Shown in pieces: positions 7,206 through 14,843 of a stretch of DNA of 64,000 nucleotides. The stretch lies in the NCBI RefSeq assembly GCF_002237445.1, contig NZ_CP022527.1:62001-126000 (forward strand), given 5' to 3'. The stretch's first letter is position 1. Each line of letters opens with the position of its first letter. The notes below the pieces were generated by a model. That model worked only from the letters and a program-made list of their open reading frames with translations. It was not told where the DNA came from and ran no database searches. The translations under genes and the position numbers were made by a program. Origin of the DNA: Neisseria sp. KEM232. Its GTDB lineage: Bacteria; Pseudomonadota; Gammaproteobacteria; Burkholderiales; Neisseriaceae.

Positions 7206-8183
7206 ATGCAGTTCAACCGACGCGAATTTTTGAAAATCACCGCCGCGCTGGCGGCCGCCGGCGCATCGCCCGCGCTCTTGGCCGCAGCCAAAGAGCAGTT
7301 TACCGTTTACGGCGCACCCGCGCTGCCGAGCATGATTATCGCCGTGGCTGCCTTGCAGGGGCAGCTGGCCAAACAGGCTGATGTGTCGCTGAAAATCTGG
7401 CGCTCGCCCGACCAGCTTCGCGCGGGTGTGGCAAGCGGCCAGTTTAAAGTGATGATGAGTCCGAGCAACGTGGGCGTAAACCTGCGCAACCAAGGCCGCA
7501 AAGTCGGCATGGTCAACATCCTCACCAACGGCATCACGCAGCTTGTCTGCAAAAACAAGGCCGTTGCCTCGCCGCAGGAGTTGGCGGGCAAAAAAATCCT
7601 CGTGCCGTTTAAAAACGATATGCCCGACATCGTGTTACAAGCCCTGTTGAAAAAACTCAAAATCGACGCGGCCAAAGTCGGCATTACCTACGCCGCCACG
7701 CCCGCCGAAGCCGTCGGCCTGTTTTTAGGCAAAGATTTCCACGCCGCCATCCTGCCCGAGCCGATGGCATCCGCGTGCATCCTGCGCGGCAAAACCATGG
7801 GCGCAAACATCGTGCGCGGCTTTGATTTGGTGAAAGCCTGGGGGCAGGCGTTCGGCACCAAAGCCCTGATTCCGATGGCGGGCATCATCGCCGACGAAGC
7901 CTATTTCCACGCGCACAAAGCGCAATTCGACACCTTCCACCAAGACTTGAAAAACGCGCTCGCGTGGATAAACGGCCACCGCGCCGAAGCTGCCAAAATC
8001 GGCAAAAACTACCTGCCCGCGCCCGAACCGGCCTTAGTGTCGGGCATAGACGGCGCAAGGCTCACCGTAACCAAACCCTCTGAAATCAAAACCGAAATCC
8101 TGCATTTTTACGAAATCCTGATGCAGTTCAATCCGAAGCTCTTGGGCGGAAAAATGCCCGACAGCGGCTTCTTCCTCGCCTGA
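7206..8183 (+). CDS. Tat-exported NitT/TauT-type solute-binding protein (orphan)
   Basis: A 325-residue periplasmic binding protein resembling SsuA/TauA/NrtA-type ABC substrate-binding components. MQFNRREFLKITAALAAAG is a twin-arginine signal (RREFLK) ending near ALLAAA. The two-lobed body includes SGQFKVMMSPSNVGVNL and an internal LAGKKILVPFKNDMPDIVLQ, typical of this superfamily. The start has an excellent site, AAAAGGAGAAAACCC. No permease or ATPase gene adjoins it: neighbours are fumarase and fpr, so the partner transporter must lie elsewhere. The substrate is unknown; cofactor-like export signals suggest folding before export, but a bound cofactor is only a possibility. Confidence 0.78.
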   Translation: MQFNRREFLKITAALAAAGASPALLAAAKEQFTVYGAPALPSMIIAVAALQGQLAKQADVSLKIWRSPDQLRAGVASGQFKVMMSPSNVGVNLRNQGRKVGMVNILTNGITQLVCKNKAVASPQELAGKKILVPFKNDMPDIVLQALLKKLKIDAAKVGITYAATPAEAVGLFLGKDFHAAILPEPMASACILRGKTMGANIVRGFDLVKAWGQAFGTKALIPMAGIIADEAYFHAHKAQFDTFHQDLKNALAWINGHRAEAAKIGKNYLPAPEPALVSGIDGARLTVTKPSEIKTEILHFYEILMQFNPKLLGGKMPDSGFFLA

Positions 8184-8193
8184 GCAACACTAT

Positions 8194-8240
8194 AAAAGGC
8201 CGTCTGAAAACCTGTTTTTCGGTTTTCAGACGGCCTTTTT
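8194..8240. terminator. Inverted DUS pair between convergent genes
   Basis: AAAAGGCCGTCTGAAAACC and its complement surround a loop of about eight bases, then T's. It serves both the plus-strand binding protein gene and the minus-strand fpr as a bidirectional terminator. Confidence 0.75.
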
Positions 8241-8261
8241 ATGCGGAAAAACGTGCGGCGC

Positions 8262-9038
8262 TTACTGGTCGACAAACGCACGCTCAATCAGGAAGTCGCC
8301 GCGCACGCCGACTTTGGGCGATTCGACAAGACCGAAATCGTTGAGCACCTGGCGCGTGTCTTTGAGCATGGCGGGGCTGCCGCAGAGCATGGCGCGGTCG
8401 TCTTCTTTGTTGATGGGGGGCAGGCCGATGTCTGCAAAGAGTTTGCCCGAGCGCATCAGGTCGGTGAGGCGGCCGTGGTGTTTGTAGTCTTCGCGCGAGA
8501 CGATGGGGTAGTAAATCAGTTTGTCGCGCACGAGTTCGCCCAGGTATTCGTCGTTAGGCAGCTCTTGGGTGAAGCGCTCGTAATAGGCCAGGTCTTTTTG
8601 GTAGCGCACGCCGTGGACGAGGATGACTTTTTCAAACATTTCGTAGATGTCGGGGTCTTTGGTGACGGCCAAAAACGGCGCGATGCCGGTACCGGTGGAC
8701 AAAAGATACAGGTGTTTGCCGGGATTGAGGTCGCCCGCCACCAGTGTGCCGGTGGGCTTTTTGCTGATGAGCACGTCGTCGCCGACTTTGAGGTGTTGCA
8801 GGCGGCTGGTGAGCGGGCCGTCCTGTACTTTGATGCTGAAAAATTCGAGGTGTTCTTCGTAGTTGGCGGAAGCGACGCTGTAGGCGCGCATCAGGGGTTT
8901 GCCGTCGACCATCAGGCCGACCATGACGAACTGGCCGTTTTCAAAACGCAGGCTTTCGTCGCGGGTGCAGGTGAAGGTGAAGTAGGCGTCTGTCCAGTGG
9001 TGGACGGAGAGGACTTTTTCTGTGTTGAATGCTGCCAT
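8262..9038 (-). CDS. fpr: Ferredoxin/flavodoxin--NADP+ reductase Fpr
   Basis: A 258-residue single-domain flavoenzyme, close to the E. coli Fpr length. It moves electrons between NADPH and ferredoxin or flavodoxin for iron-sulfur and radical-SAM enzymes. The FAD-binding motif RAYSVAS is at about residues 50-56. The NADP-binding STGTGIAPFL and CGSPAML segments follow. The C-terminus GDFLIERAFVDQ is typical of bacterial Fpr. The ATG at 9038 follows a usable GGAAACCCCA. It lies convergent with the binding-protein gene and downstream of pcnB on the same strand, separated from pcnB by a DUS hairpin. Confidence 0.9.
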   Translation of the reverse strand: MAAFNTEKVLSVHHWTDAYFTFTCTRDESLRFENGQFVMVGLMVDGKPLMRAYSVASANYEEHLEFFSIKVQDGPLTSRLQHLKVGDDVLISKKPTGTLVAGDLNPGKHLYLLSTGTGIAPFLAVTKDPDIYEMFEKVILVHGVRYQKDLAYYERFTQELPNDEYLGELVRDKLIYYPIVSREDYKHHGRLTDLMRSGKLFADIGLPPINKEDDRAMLCGSPAMLKDTRQVLNDFGLVESPKVGVRGDFLIERAFVDQ

Positions 9039-9073
9039 TGGGGTTTCCTGTGTCGTATGGGTAAAAGGGTCGG

Positions 9074-9123
9074 AGGCCGTCTGAAAAGGGTAATTTTGTT
9101 GAAGCTCTGCTTTCAGACGGCCT
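9074..9123. terminator. Inverted DUS pair after pcnB
   Basis: GGCCGTCTGAAAA and the complementary TTTCAGACGGCC flank about 25 bases. It separates pcnB from fpr, which are transcribed in the same direction. Confidence 0.5.
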
Positions 9124-9128
9124 GATCT

Positions 9129-10466
9129 TTAAGATTCGGCCGTGCCGGAAGACGTTTTGCGTTTGCGCGGACGGCGGCGGCGTTTTTTGCGCGGCTCGCC
9201 CTCTTGGGCGGGGGCGGCAGTCATGGCGGCGCGCTCTTCTTCGTCTGCGTGCTGGAAGCTTGTCCACCAGTCGGCCGTTTCCTGCGGCGCATAGCCGAGT
9301 TTGGTGCGCAAAACGAGGAAATCGTAGGCGGCGCGGAAACGCGGCTGGGCGAGCAGGCGGTGCGGACGGGTGCCGCGGCGGTGGTCGAACTGGGGTTGGA
9401 GTATCCAGATTTCGCGCATGGTGGCGGAGAATTTCTGCGGCACGCCCCAGCCTTTTTCCATGGTTTCGCGCAGGTCGGACACGGCGCCGGTGAGGGCGGG
9501 GGCGGCTTTTTCGCCCAATTCCATGCGTTTTTGCCAGAGGCTGTTGAGCCTGTCCCACATCAGGGCGGCGAGGACGAAGCCGACGGAAACGGATTTGTCG
9601 GCGCGGATGCGCTCGTCGGTGTTTTTCAGCGAGGCGGCAACCATGTTGGGGCGGTTGTCGCGGGCGGCTTCCTGCAATGCGTCGAGCAGCGGATGAACGG
9701 CGGTGTCGATGCCGAGGGTGTGGAATTGGGCGAGGCAGCGGCGGGCATGGCCGGAGAAGAGCAGCTTCATGATTTCGTCGAACAGGCGGGCGACGGGTTC
9801 TTCTTTCAGACGGCCTGCGTATTTGGGAATCGGCGCGGCGGTGCGCTCTTCGACGGTGAAACCGAGTTTGCCCGCCAGCCGCACGGCGCGCAGCACGCGC
9901 ACGGGGTCTTCCTGATAGCGTTCGGCCGGATCGCCTATCATCACGAGGCGGCGGGCTTTGACGTCGGACACGCCGTTGTGGAAATCGTGGATTTCGTGTT
10001 TTATCGGGTCGAAGTAGAGGGCGTTGCAGGTGAAATCACGCCGGCCGGCGTCTTCGGCCAGCGTGCCGTAGGTGTTGTCCTTCATGATGCGGCCGTGTTC
10101 GTTCTGCACCGCGCCGCCGCTGCCGCGGAAGGTGGTGACTTCGATGGTTTCCGGGCCGATTTGGACGTGGACGATGCGGAAGCGGCGGCCGATGATGCGG
10201 CTGCGGCGGAAGAGGGCGCGCACTTCTTCGGGCGTGGCGTTGGTGGCGACGTCGAAGTCTTTCGGTTCGGCGCCGATCAGCAGGTCGCGCACCGCGCCGC
10301 CGACGATATAGGCTTCGTAGCCTGCCTGTTGCAGGCGGGAAACGGTTTTTTCGGCGGCCAGGCTGATGTCGCCCGCGCTCAGGCCGTGTTCGGAATGGGA
10401 AATGGTTTGTTTGGCGCTTGCGGCGGCAGGTTTGCCCGCCATTTTGCGCCAGAGTTTTTTCAGCAT
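9129..10466 (-). CDS. pcnB: Poly(A) polymerase I PcnB
   Basis: A 445-residue class II nucleotidyltransferase that adds poly(A) tails to RNA and so promotes decay. The catalytic motif is IVGGAVRDLLIG followed by the metal-binding DFDVAT. Next come RRFRIVHV and the DFTCNALYFD region that distinguishes this superfamily, then RVLRAVRLAGKLGF. The C-terminus is basic (KKRRRRPRKRKTSSG), as expected for RNA binding. I chose the ATG at 10466 (MLKKLWRKM); the open frame extends 54 codons upstream through DUS-containing sequence with no ribosome site. CCA-adding enzyme is the main alternative, but the basic tail and the SLAAEKTVSRL start favour PcnB. Confidence 0.88.
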   Translation of the reverse strand: MLKKLWRKMAGKPAAASAKQTISHSEHGLSAGDISLAAEKTVSRLQQAGYEAYIVGGAVRDLLIGAEPKDFDVATNATPEEVRALFRRSRIIGRRFRIVHVQIGPETIEVTTFRGSGGAVQNEHGRIMKDNTYGTLAEDAGRRDFTCNALYFDPIKHEIHDFHNGVSDVKARRLVMIGDPAERYQEDPVRVLRAVRLAGKLGFTVEERTAAPIPKYAGRLKEEPVARLFDEIMKLLFSGHARRCLAQFHTLGIDTAVHPLLDALQEAARDNRPNMVAASLKNTDERIRADKSVSVGFVLAALMWDRLNSLWQKRMELGEKAAPALTGAVSDLRETMEKGWGVPQKFSATMREIWILQPQFDHRRGTRPHRLLAQPRFRAAYDFLVLRTKLGYAPQETADWWTSFQHADEEERAAMTAAPAQEGEPRKKRRRRPRKRKTSSGTAES

Positions 10467-10719
10467 GCGTGTTTCCAAAATCGCGCCGTCCGAAACGCGG
10501 TTTCGTGAAAAACCTTTGCCCAATCTTGTGTGCGCCACAATGCTCGGCAAAGGTTTCAGACGGCCTCGGTTTAACTGTGTCAAAAAATGGCGCGCATTAT
10601 ACCCGCCGCGGCGCGGGAAGTGGAACAAAAGGCCGTCTGAAACACGGTTTTAACTTTGCTTTCAGACGGCCTTTACGCGGCGTAAAATAAAGCATCCCAA
10701 CCCGAAAAAGGAGAGCAGC

Positions 10720-11232
10720 ATGAATATGAAACAAACGGCGGCGCTGGTGTTGGCGGCGGCCGCGCTGACCGCCCATGCCGGCGGCAGAACAGAGGCCGAG
10801 TGGAAGCAGATGGAGACGGCAGTACGCCTGTCGGCGGAAAACACCAAGCGTTATCAGGATACTTACAGCGACATTTATTTCGACTTGGGCAGCCTGACTG
10901 CGGCCGAATTCGAGCGGCGCGTGGCGGCGGGTGACACGGTATACGCCTACATCGGCCGCCCGAGCTGCGGCGACTGCAACGCCTTCGAGCCGCTGTTCAA
11001 ACGCTACATTGCGCAACGCAGACTCGACGGCAAAATCTGGTTTGTCAACGTCCACCGCCTGCATCAGGACAAGGAAAAATGGCAGGCGTTCAAACAGCGC
11101 TACGGCCTGTCGGGCACGCCCGTGCTGGCGAAATACGCCGGCGGCAGGCAGCAGAACAAGCTGGATTTTGAGGACAACGGCGGCATCCGCGCCAAGGATT
11201 TGGAGCGTTGGCTGGATGCCAACGGGCTGTAA
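10720..11232 (+). CDS. Exported thioredoxin-fold protein
   Basis: A 170-residue protein with a signal peptide (MNMKQTAALVLAAAALTAHA) and a thioredoxin-like fold. The redox motif is RPSCGDC (CxxC) near residues 86-92, and a cis-proline appears in LSGTPVLAKYAGG. The sequence YIGRPSCGDCNAFEPLFKRY recalls the bacteriocin-transport accessory (TrbA-like) thioredoxins of the periplasm or cell surface. AAGGAG lies six bases before the ATG. It is followed after 88 bases by a small EamA-type membrane gene in the same direction. The substrate is unknown; disulfide exchange with exported proteins is inferred. Confidence 0.75.
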   Translation: MNMKQTAALVLAAAALTAHAGGRTEAEWKQMETAVRLSAENTKRYQDTYSDIYFDLGSLTAAEFERRVAAGDTVYAYIGRPSCGDCNAFEPLFKRYIAQRRLDGKIWFVNVHRLHQDKEKWQAFKQRYGLSGTPVLAKYAGGRQQNKLDFEDNGGIRAKDLERWLDANGL

Positions 11233-11320
11233 ACGGGCTTTTCAGACGGCCTCTTTATTTTTGCCAAAGGCCGTCTGAAAATGTTTTACCGCTGTTTGGC
11301 AGGAAAGGAGCAATAGCAAT

Positions 11321-11749
11321 ATGGCACATTCATGGTTTTACTGGGCTTTGGCTTCGGCCTTTTTCGCCGCGCTGACGGCAATTTTCGCCAAAGCGGGCTT
11401 GCAGGGTATCGATTCCGACTTCGCCACATTTATCCGCACGCTGGTGATTATTGCCGCGCTGGCGGCCTTTCTCAGCTACGCGGGCAAATGGCAGGGCGTG
11501 GGTGCGTTCACAGCGAAAAACTGGACGTTTCTCATTCTGTCGGGTCTGGCGACGGGTGCGTCGTGGCTGGCCTATTTCAAGGCTTTGCAGATGGGCGAGG
11601 CGTCGAAAGTGGCACCGGTCGACAAATTCAGCATTGTTTTGGTCGCGCTCTTTGCCGTCGTGTTCCTGAAAGAGCGGCCGTCGTCGCAGGAATGGCTGGG
11701 CATCGCCATGATTGCGGGCGGCGTGCTGACGCTGGCTTTGAAGAGATAG
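11321..11749 (+). CDS. Half-size EamA/DMT-family transporter
   Basis: A 142-residue protein with about five hydrophobic helices, corresponding to one EamA repeat. The full DMT transporters have two such repeats, so this form probably acts as a dimer. The motif ASWLAYFKALQMGEASKVAPVDKFSIV and the end GIAMIAGGVLTLALKR are typical. AAGGAG is ten bases upstream of the ATG. Single-repeat EamA proteins of this length are known; the substrate cannot be told from sequence. Confidence 0.82.
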   Translation: MAHSWFYWALASAFFAALTAIFAKAGLQGIDSDFATFIRTLVIIAALAAFLSYAGKWQGVGAFTAKNWTFLILSGLATGASWLAYFKALQMGEASKVAPVDKFSIVLVALFAVVFLKERPSSQEWLGIAMIAGGVLTLALKR

Positions 11750-11763
11750 GCCGTCTGAAATAT

Positions 11764-11810
11764 AAAAAGGCCGTCTGAAAACCCGATTCGGGGTTTTCAG
11801 ACGGCCTTTT
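11764..11810. terminator. Inverted DUS pair between EamA and lysC
   Basis: AAAGGCCGTCTGAAAACCC and its complement GGGTTTTCAGACGGCCTTTT enclose a five-base loop. It is a bidirectional terminator for convergent genes. Confidence 0.75.
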
Positions 11811-11828
11811 GACATCGTTGCAGCGGGA

Positions 11829-13052
11829 TTAGGCCTGTTCCAAGCCGAAGGTTTTGTGCAGCACGCGGGTAGCCAGTTCCATGTATTTCTCGTCGATCAG
11901 CACGGAAACTTTGATTTCGGAGGTGGAAATCATCTGGATGTTGATGCCTTCTTCGGCCAGGGCGCGGAACATCTGCGCCGCCACACCCGCGTGCGAGCGC
12001 ATGCCGACGCCGACGATGGAGACTTTGCACACGGTGTCGTCTCCGTTTACTTCGGCTGCGCCGAGATCGGATTTGAGGCCGTTCATCAGGTCGAGCGTCG
12101 GTTTGTAGTCGCCGCGCGGCACGGTGAAGGAGAAGTCGGTGGTGCCCTGAGCGCCGACGTTTTGGATGATCATGTCCACTTCTATGTTGGCGTCGGCGAT
12201 GCTGCCGAGTATCTGGTAGGCGATGCCGGGTTTGTCGGAGACGCCGCGCACGTTGATGCGGGCTTGGTTTTTGTCGAATGCGATGCCTTTTACAACCGCT
12301 TTTTCCATGTTTTCGTCCTCTTCAAAGGTAATCAGGGTGCCTTCGCCGCCGTCTTCCAGGCTGCTCAATACGCGCAGGCGCACTTTGTATTTGCCGGCAA
12401 ATTCCACCGAGCGGATTTGCAGAACTTTCGAGCCGAGGCTGGCCAACTCGAGCATTTCTTCAAAGGAGATGGTGCTCATGCGGCGGGCTTCGGGCACGAC
12501 GCGCGGGTCGGTGGTGTAGACGCCGTCGACGTCGGTGTAAATCTGGCACTCGTCGGCTTCCAGCGCGGCGGCCAGGGCGACGGCGGAGGTGTCCGAGCCG
12601 CCGCGGCCGAGAGTGGAAATGTCGCCGCCTGCGGTCACGCCTTGGAAACCGGCAACGATAACGACGCGGCCTTCTTTCAGGTCGGCGCGCATTTTGCCGT
12701 CGTCGATATGGTCGATGCGGGCTTTGGTGTGCGCGTCGTCGGTTTGCACGGCGACCTGCCAGCCGGTGTAGCTTTTGGCGGGCACGCCGATATCTTTCAA
12801 GGCCATAGCCAGCAGGCCGATGGTGACCTGCTCGCCGGTGGCGAGGACGACGTCCAGCTCGCGCGGGTCGGGGAATTCCTGCATTTCGTGCGCCAGTGCC
12901 ACCAAGCGGTTGGTTTCGCCGCTCATCGCGGACACCACCACGACCACGTCATGACCTTCGGCGCGGGCTTTGGCGACACGTTTGGCAACGTTTTTGATAC
13001 GTTCGGGCGAACCGACCGAGGTGCCGCCGTATTTTTGTACGATAAGTGCCAT
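11829..13052 (-). CDS. lysC: Aspartate kinase LysC
   Basis: A 407-residue monofunctional aspartokinase that phosphorylates L-aspartate, the first step to lysine, diaminopimelate, threonine and methionine. The kinase domain begins with ALIVQKYGGTSVGSPERI and contains LGRGGSDTSAVALAAAL near residues 148-164. Two ACT domains follow (for example VKGIAFDKNQARINVRGV and CKVSIVGVGMRSHAGVA), which bind lysine or threonine for feedback control. The length is typical of the single-gene Neisseria and Pseudomonas type. The start has only a weak AAGAAAG site. Confidence 0.93.
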   Translation of the reverse strand: MALIVQKYGGTSVGSPERIKNVAKRVAKARAEGHDVVVVVSAMSGETNRLVALAHEMQEFPDPRELDVVLATGEQVTIGLLAMALKDIGVPAKSYTGWQVAVQTDDAHTKARIDHIDDGKMRADLKEGRVVIVAGFQGVTAGGDISTLGRGGSDTSAVALAAALEADECQIYTDVDGVYTTDPRVVPEARRMSTISFEEMLELASLGSKVLQIRSVEFAGKYKVRLRVLSSLEDGGEGTLITFEEDENMEKAVVKGIAFDKNQARINVRGVSDKPGIAYQILGSIADANIEVDMIIQNVGAQGTTDFSFTVPRGDYKPTLDLMNGLKSDLGAAEVNGDDTVCKVSIVGVGMRSHAGVAAQMFRALAEEGINIQMISTSEIKVSVLIDEKYMELATRVLHKTFGLEQA

Positions 13053-13158
13053 TTTCGTGCTTTCTTGTGTGGAGAATCGAAAAAGGCGGCATTATTGCCA
13101 TTTTTCGCCGTGCCGACAAGGCGTTTGGCAGGCTTTCAGACGGCCTTTCGCGCCCGTT

Positions 13159-14541
13159 TCACCCGTCTGCCAAATCCCGACACAGCCGCACCGCTTCATC
13201 CAGCCGCTCCACGCCGTAAATCTGCAGATTGGGAAACTCTTTGGCGTTGCGCGGCAGGTTGGCTTTGGGGACGATGGCGCGTTTGAAGCCGAGTTTTTCC
13301 GCTTCTTTGAGCCGCTCCTGCCCGCGGGCGACGGGGCGCACTTCGCCGCTGAGACCAATCTCGCCGAAGGCGACCATTTTCTCGGGCAGGGCTTTGTTGC
13401 GGAAGCTCGATACCATCGCCAGTATCACCGCCAAGTCGGAAGCCGGTTCGCCGATTTTCACGCCGCCGACGGCGTTGAGAAACACGTCTTGGTCGAAGCA
13501 GGCGATGCCGGCGTGGCGGTTGAGCACCGCCAAGAGCATGGACAGGCGGTTTTGTTCCAGCCCTACTGTTAAACGTTTGGGCGTGAAGCCGTGCGCGTCG
13601 TCCACCAGCGCTTGGATTTCCACCAAGAGCGGGCGGCTGCCTTCCTGCGTTACCAGCACGCACGAGCCTGCCACGTCGTCGCGGTAGCTGGCGAGAAAAA
13701 TGGCGGACGGGTTGGACACGCCTTTCAGGCCCGTTTCGGTCATGGCGAACACGCCCAATTCGTTGGCCGCGCCGAAGCGGTTTTTGATGGCGCGGATCAT
13801 GCGGTAGTTGGAATGCTGGTCGCCTTCAAAATAAAGCACGGTGTCCACCATGTGTTCCAGCACGCGCGGGCCGGCGATGGCGCCGTCTTTGGTAACGTGT
13901 CCGACAAAAATCATGGCGATGCCCATCTGCTTGGCGATGCGGGTGAACTGGGCGGCGCACTCGCGCACCTGCGACACGCTGCCGGGGGCGGATGTGATTT
14001 GGTCGGAATACATGGTTTGGATCGAGTCGATAACCACCACGCCCGGGTGGTGCTGCTTTAAGGCAGCCTGAACGGCTTCCAGACGGATTTCCGCCAGCAG
14101 GTTCACGCCTTCGGCATTCAGCCCCAAACGCTGGGCGCGCAGGGCGACCTGTTGCGCGGATTCTTCACCCGACACATACAGCACTTTGCGTTTTTTCGCC
14201 ATCAGGGCAATGGTTTGCAGCAGCAGGGTGGACTTGCCGATGCCCGGGTCGCCGCCCAGCAGAATCACCGCGCCGTCCACCAGCCCGCCGCCGAGCACGC
14301 GGTCGAGCTCGCCCATGCCGGTGGCTTCGCGCGGCACTTCCACCGCGCTGACGCGCGAGAGTTCCTGCACCTGCGTACTCTCCGCCGCCCAAGATTGGAA
14401 GCGCGCGTTTTTCGGCTCGGGCGCGGCGACGCTTTCCTGCAAGGTGTTCCACTCGCCGCAATGCGGGCATTTGCCCTGCCATTTGACGGCGGTGCCGCCG
14501 CATTCGGAGCATTGGTAGATGGTTTTGGGGGCTTTTGCCAT
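13159..14541 (-). CDS. radA: DNA repair protein RadA
   Basis: A 460-residue RecA-like helicase that helps process recombination intermediates; it matters for repair and transformation in this naturally competent genus. A four-cysteine zinc finger (C11, C14, C25, C28) is followed by the Walker A motif GGDPGIGKST and the RadA signature KNRFG. The C-terminal Lon-like domain ends in LRLCRDLADG-type sequence. The ATG at 14541 (MAKAPKTIYQC) follows AAGGAATTCCCC. The open frame continues 148 codons upstream, but only through repeats, so that part is not coding. Confidence 0.94.
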   Translation of the reverse strand: MAKAPKTIYQCSECGGTAVKWQGKCPHCGEWNTLQESVAAPEPKNARFQSWAAESTQVQELSRVSAVEVPREATGMGELDRVLGGGLVDGAVILLGGDPGIGKSTLLLQTIALMAKKRKVLYVSGEESAQQVALRAQRLGLNAEGVNLLAEIRLEAVQAALKQHHPGVVVIDSIQTMYSDQITSAPGSVSQVRECAAQFTRIAKQMGIAMIFVGHVTKDGAIAGPRVLEHMVDTVLYFEGDQHSNYRMIRAIKNRFGAANELGVFAMTETGLKGVSNPSAIFLASYRDDVAGSCVLVTQEGSRPLLVEIQALVDDAHGFTPKRLTVGLEQNRLSMLLAVLNRHAGIACFDQDVFLNAVGGVKIGEPASDLAVILAMVSSFRNKALPEKMVAFGEIGLSGEVRPVARGQERLKEAEKLGFKRAIVPKANLPRNAKEFPNLQIYGVERLDEAVRLCRDLADG

Positions 14542-14843
14542 GGGGAATTCCTTGCGTGTGGGGTGGGGGTTCAGGCTGCTTTTGGGGCGGGCGGATAGGC
14601 AGCCCGAAAGCGGGATTGGGATGGTTTCAGACGGCCTTCCCGTTCGAGGCCGTCTGAAAAGGCCGTCTGAAAGGAGAAACGTTTTTTCAGACGGCCTGAA
14701 TCTCCCGAAGCTGCCCGGGCGCCTGCAAACGGGCGCGGGCATTATGCGGTTTTCGCTTCGGAATGCAAGATGCGCGGCTGCCTTGCCGATTTCGTAAAGA
14801 CACGTTAAATTATGCCGTATTCCGCAAACCCGAAGGAGAACCC
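14542..14843. other. Intergenic DUS cluster between radA and the M3 peptidase gene
   Basis: This 302-base gap between divergent genes holds several DUS copies around 14629-14698, including two in direct tandem (GGCCGTCTGAAAAGGCCGTCTGAA) and two inverted ones. The right end contains the A+T-richer leader and the site GAAGGAGAACCC for the peptidase gene. I see no gene in it. Confidence 0.7.

Noticed and set aside
14629..14698. Regularly spaced repeats that could look like a small CRISPR array
   Set aside because: The repeats are 10-12-base uptake sequences in both orientations with no constant spacer length and no cas genes.
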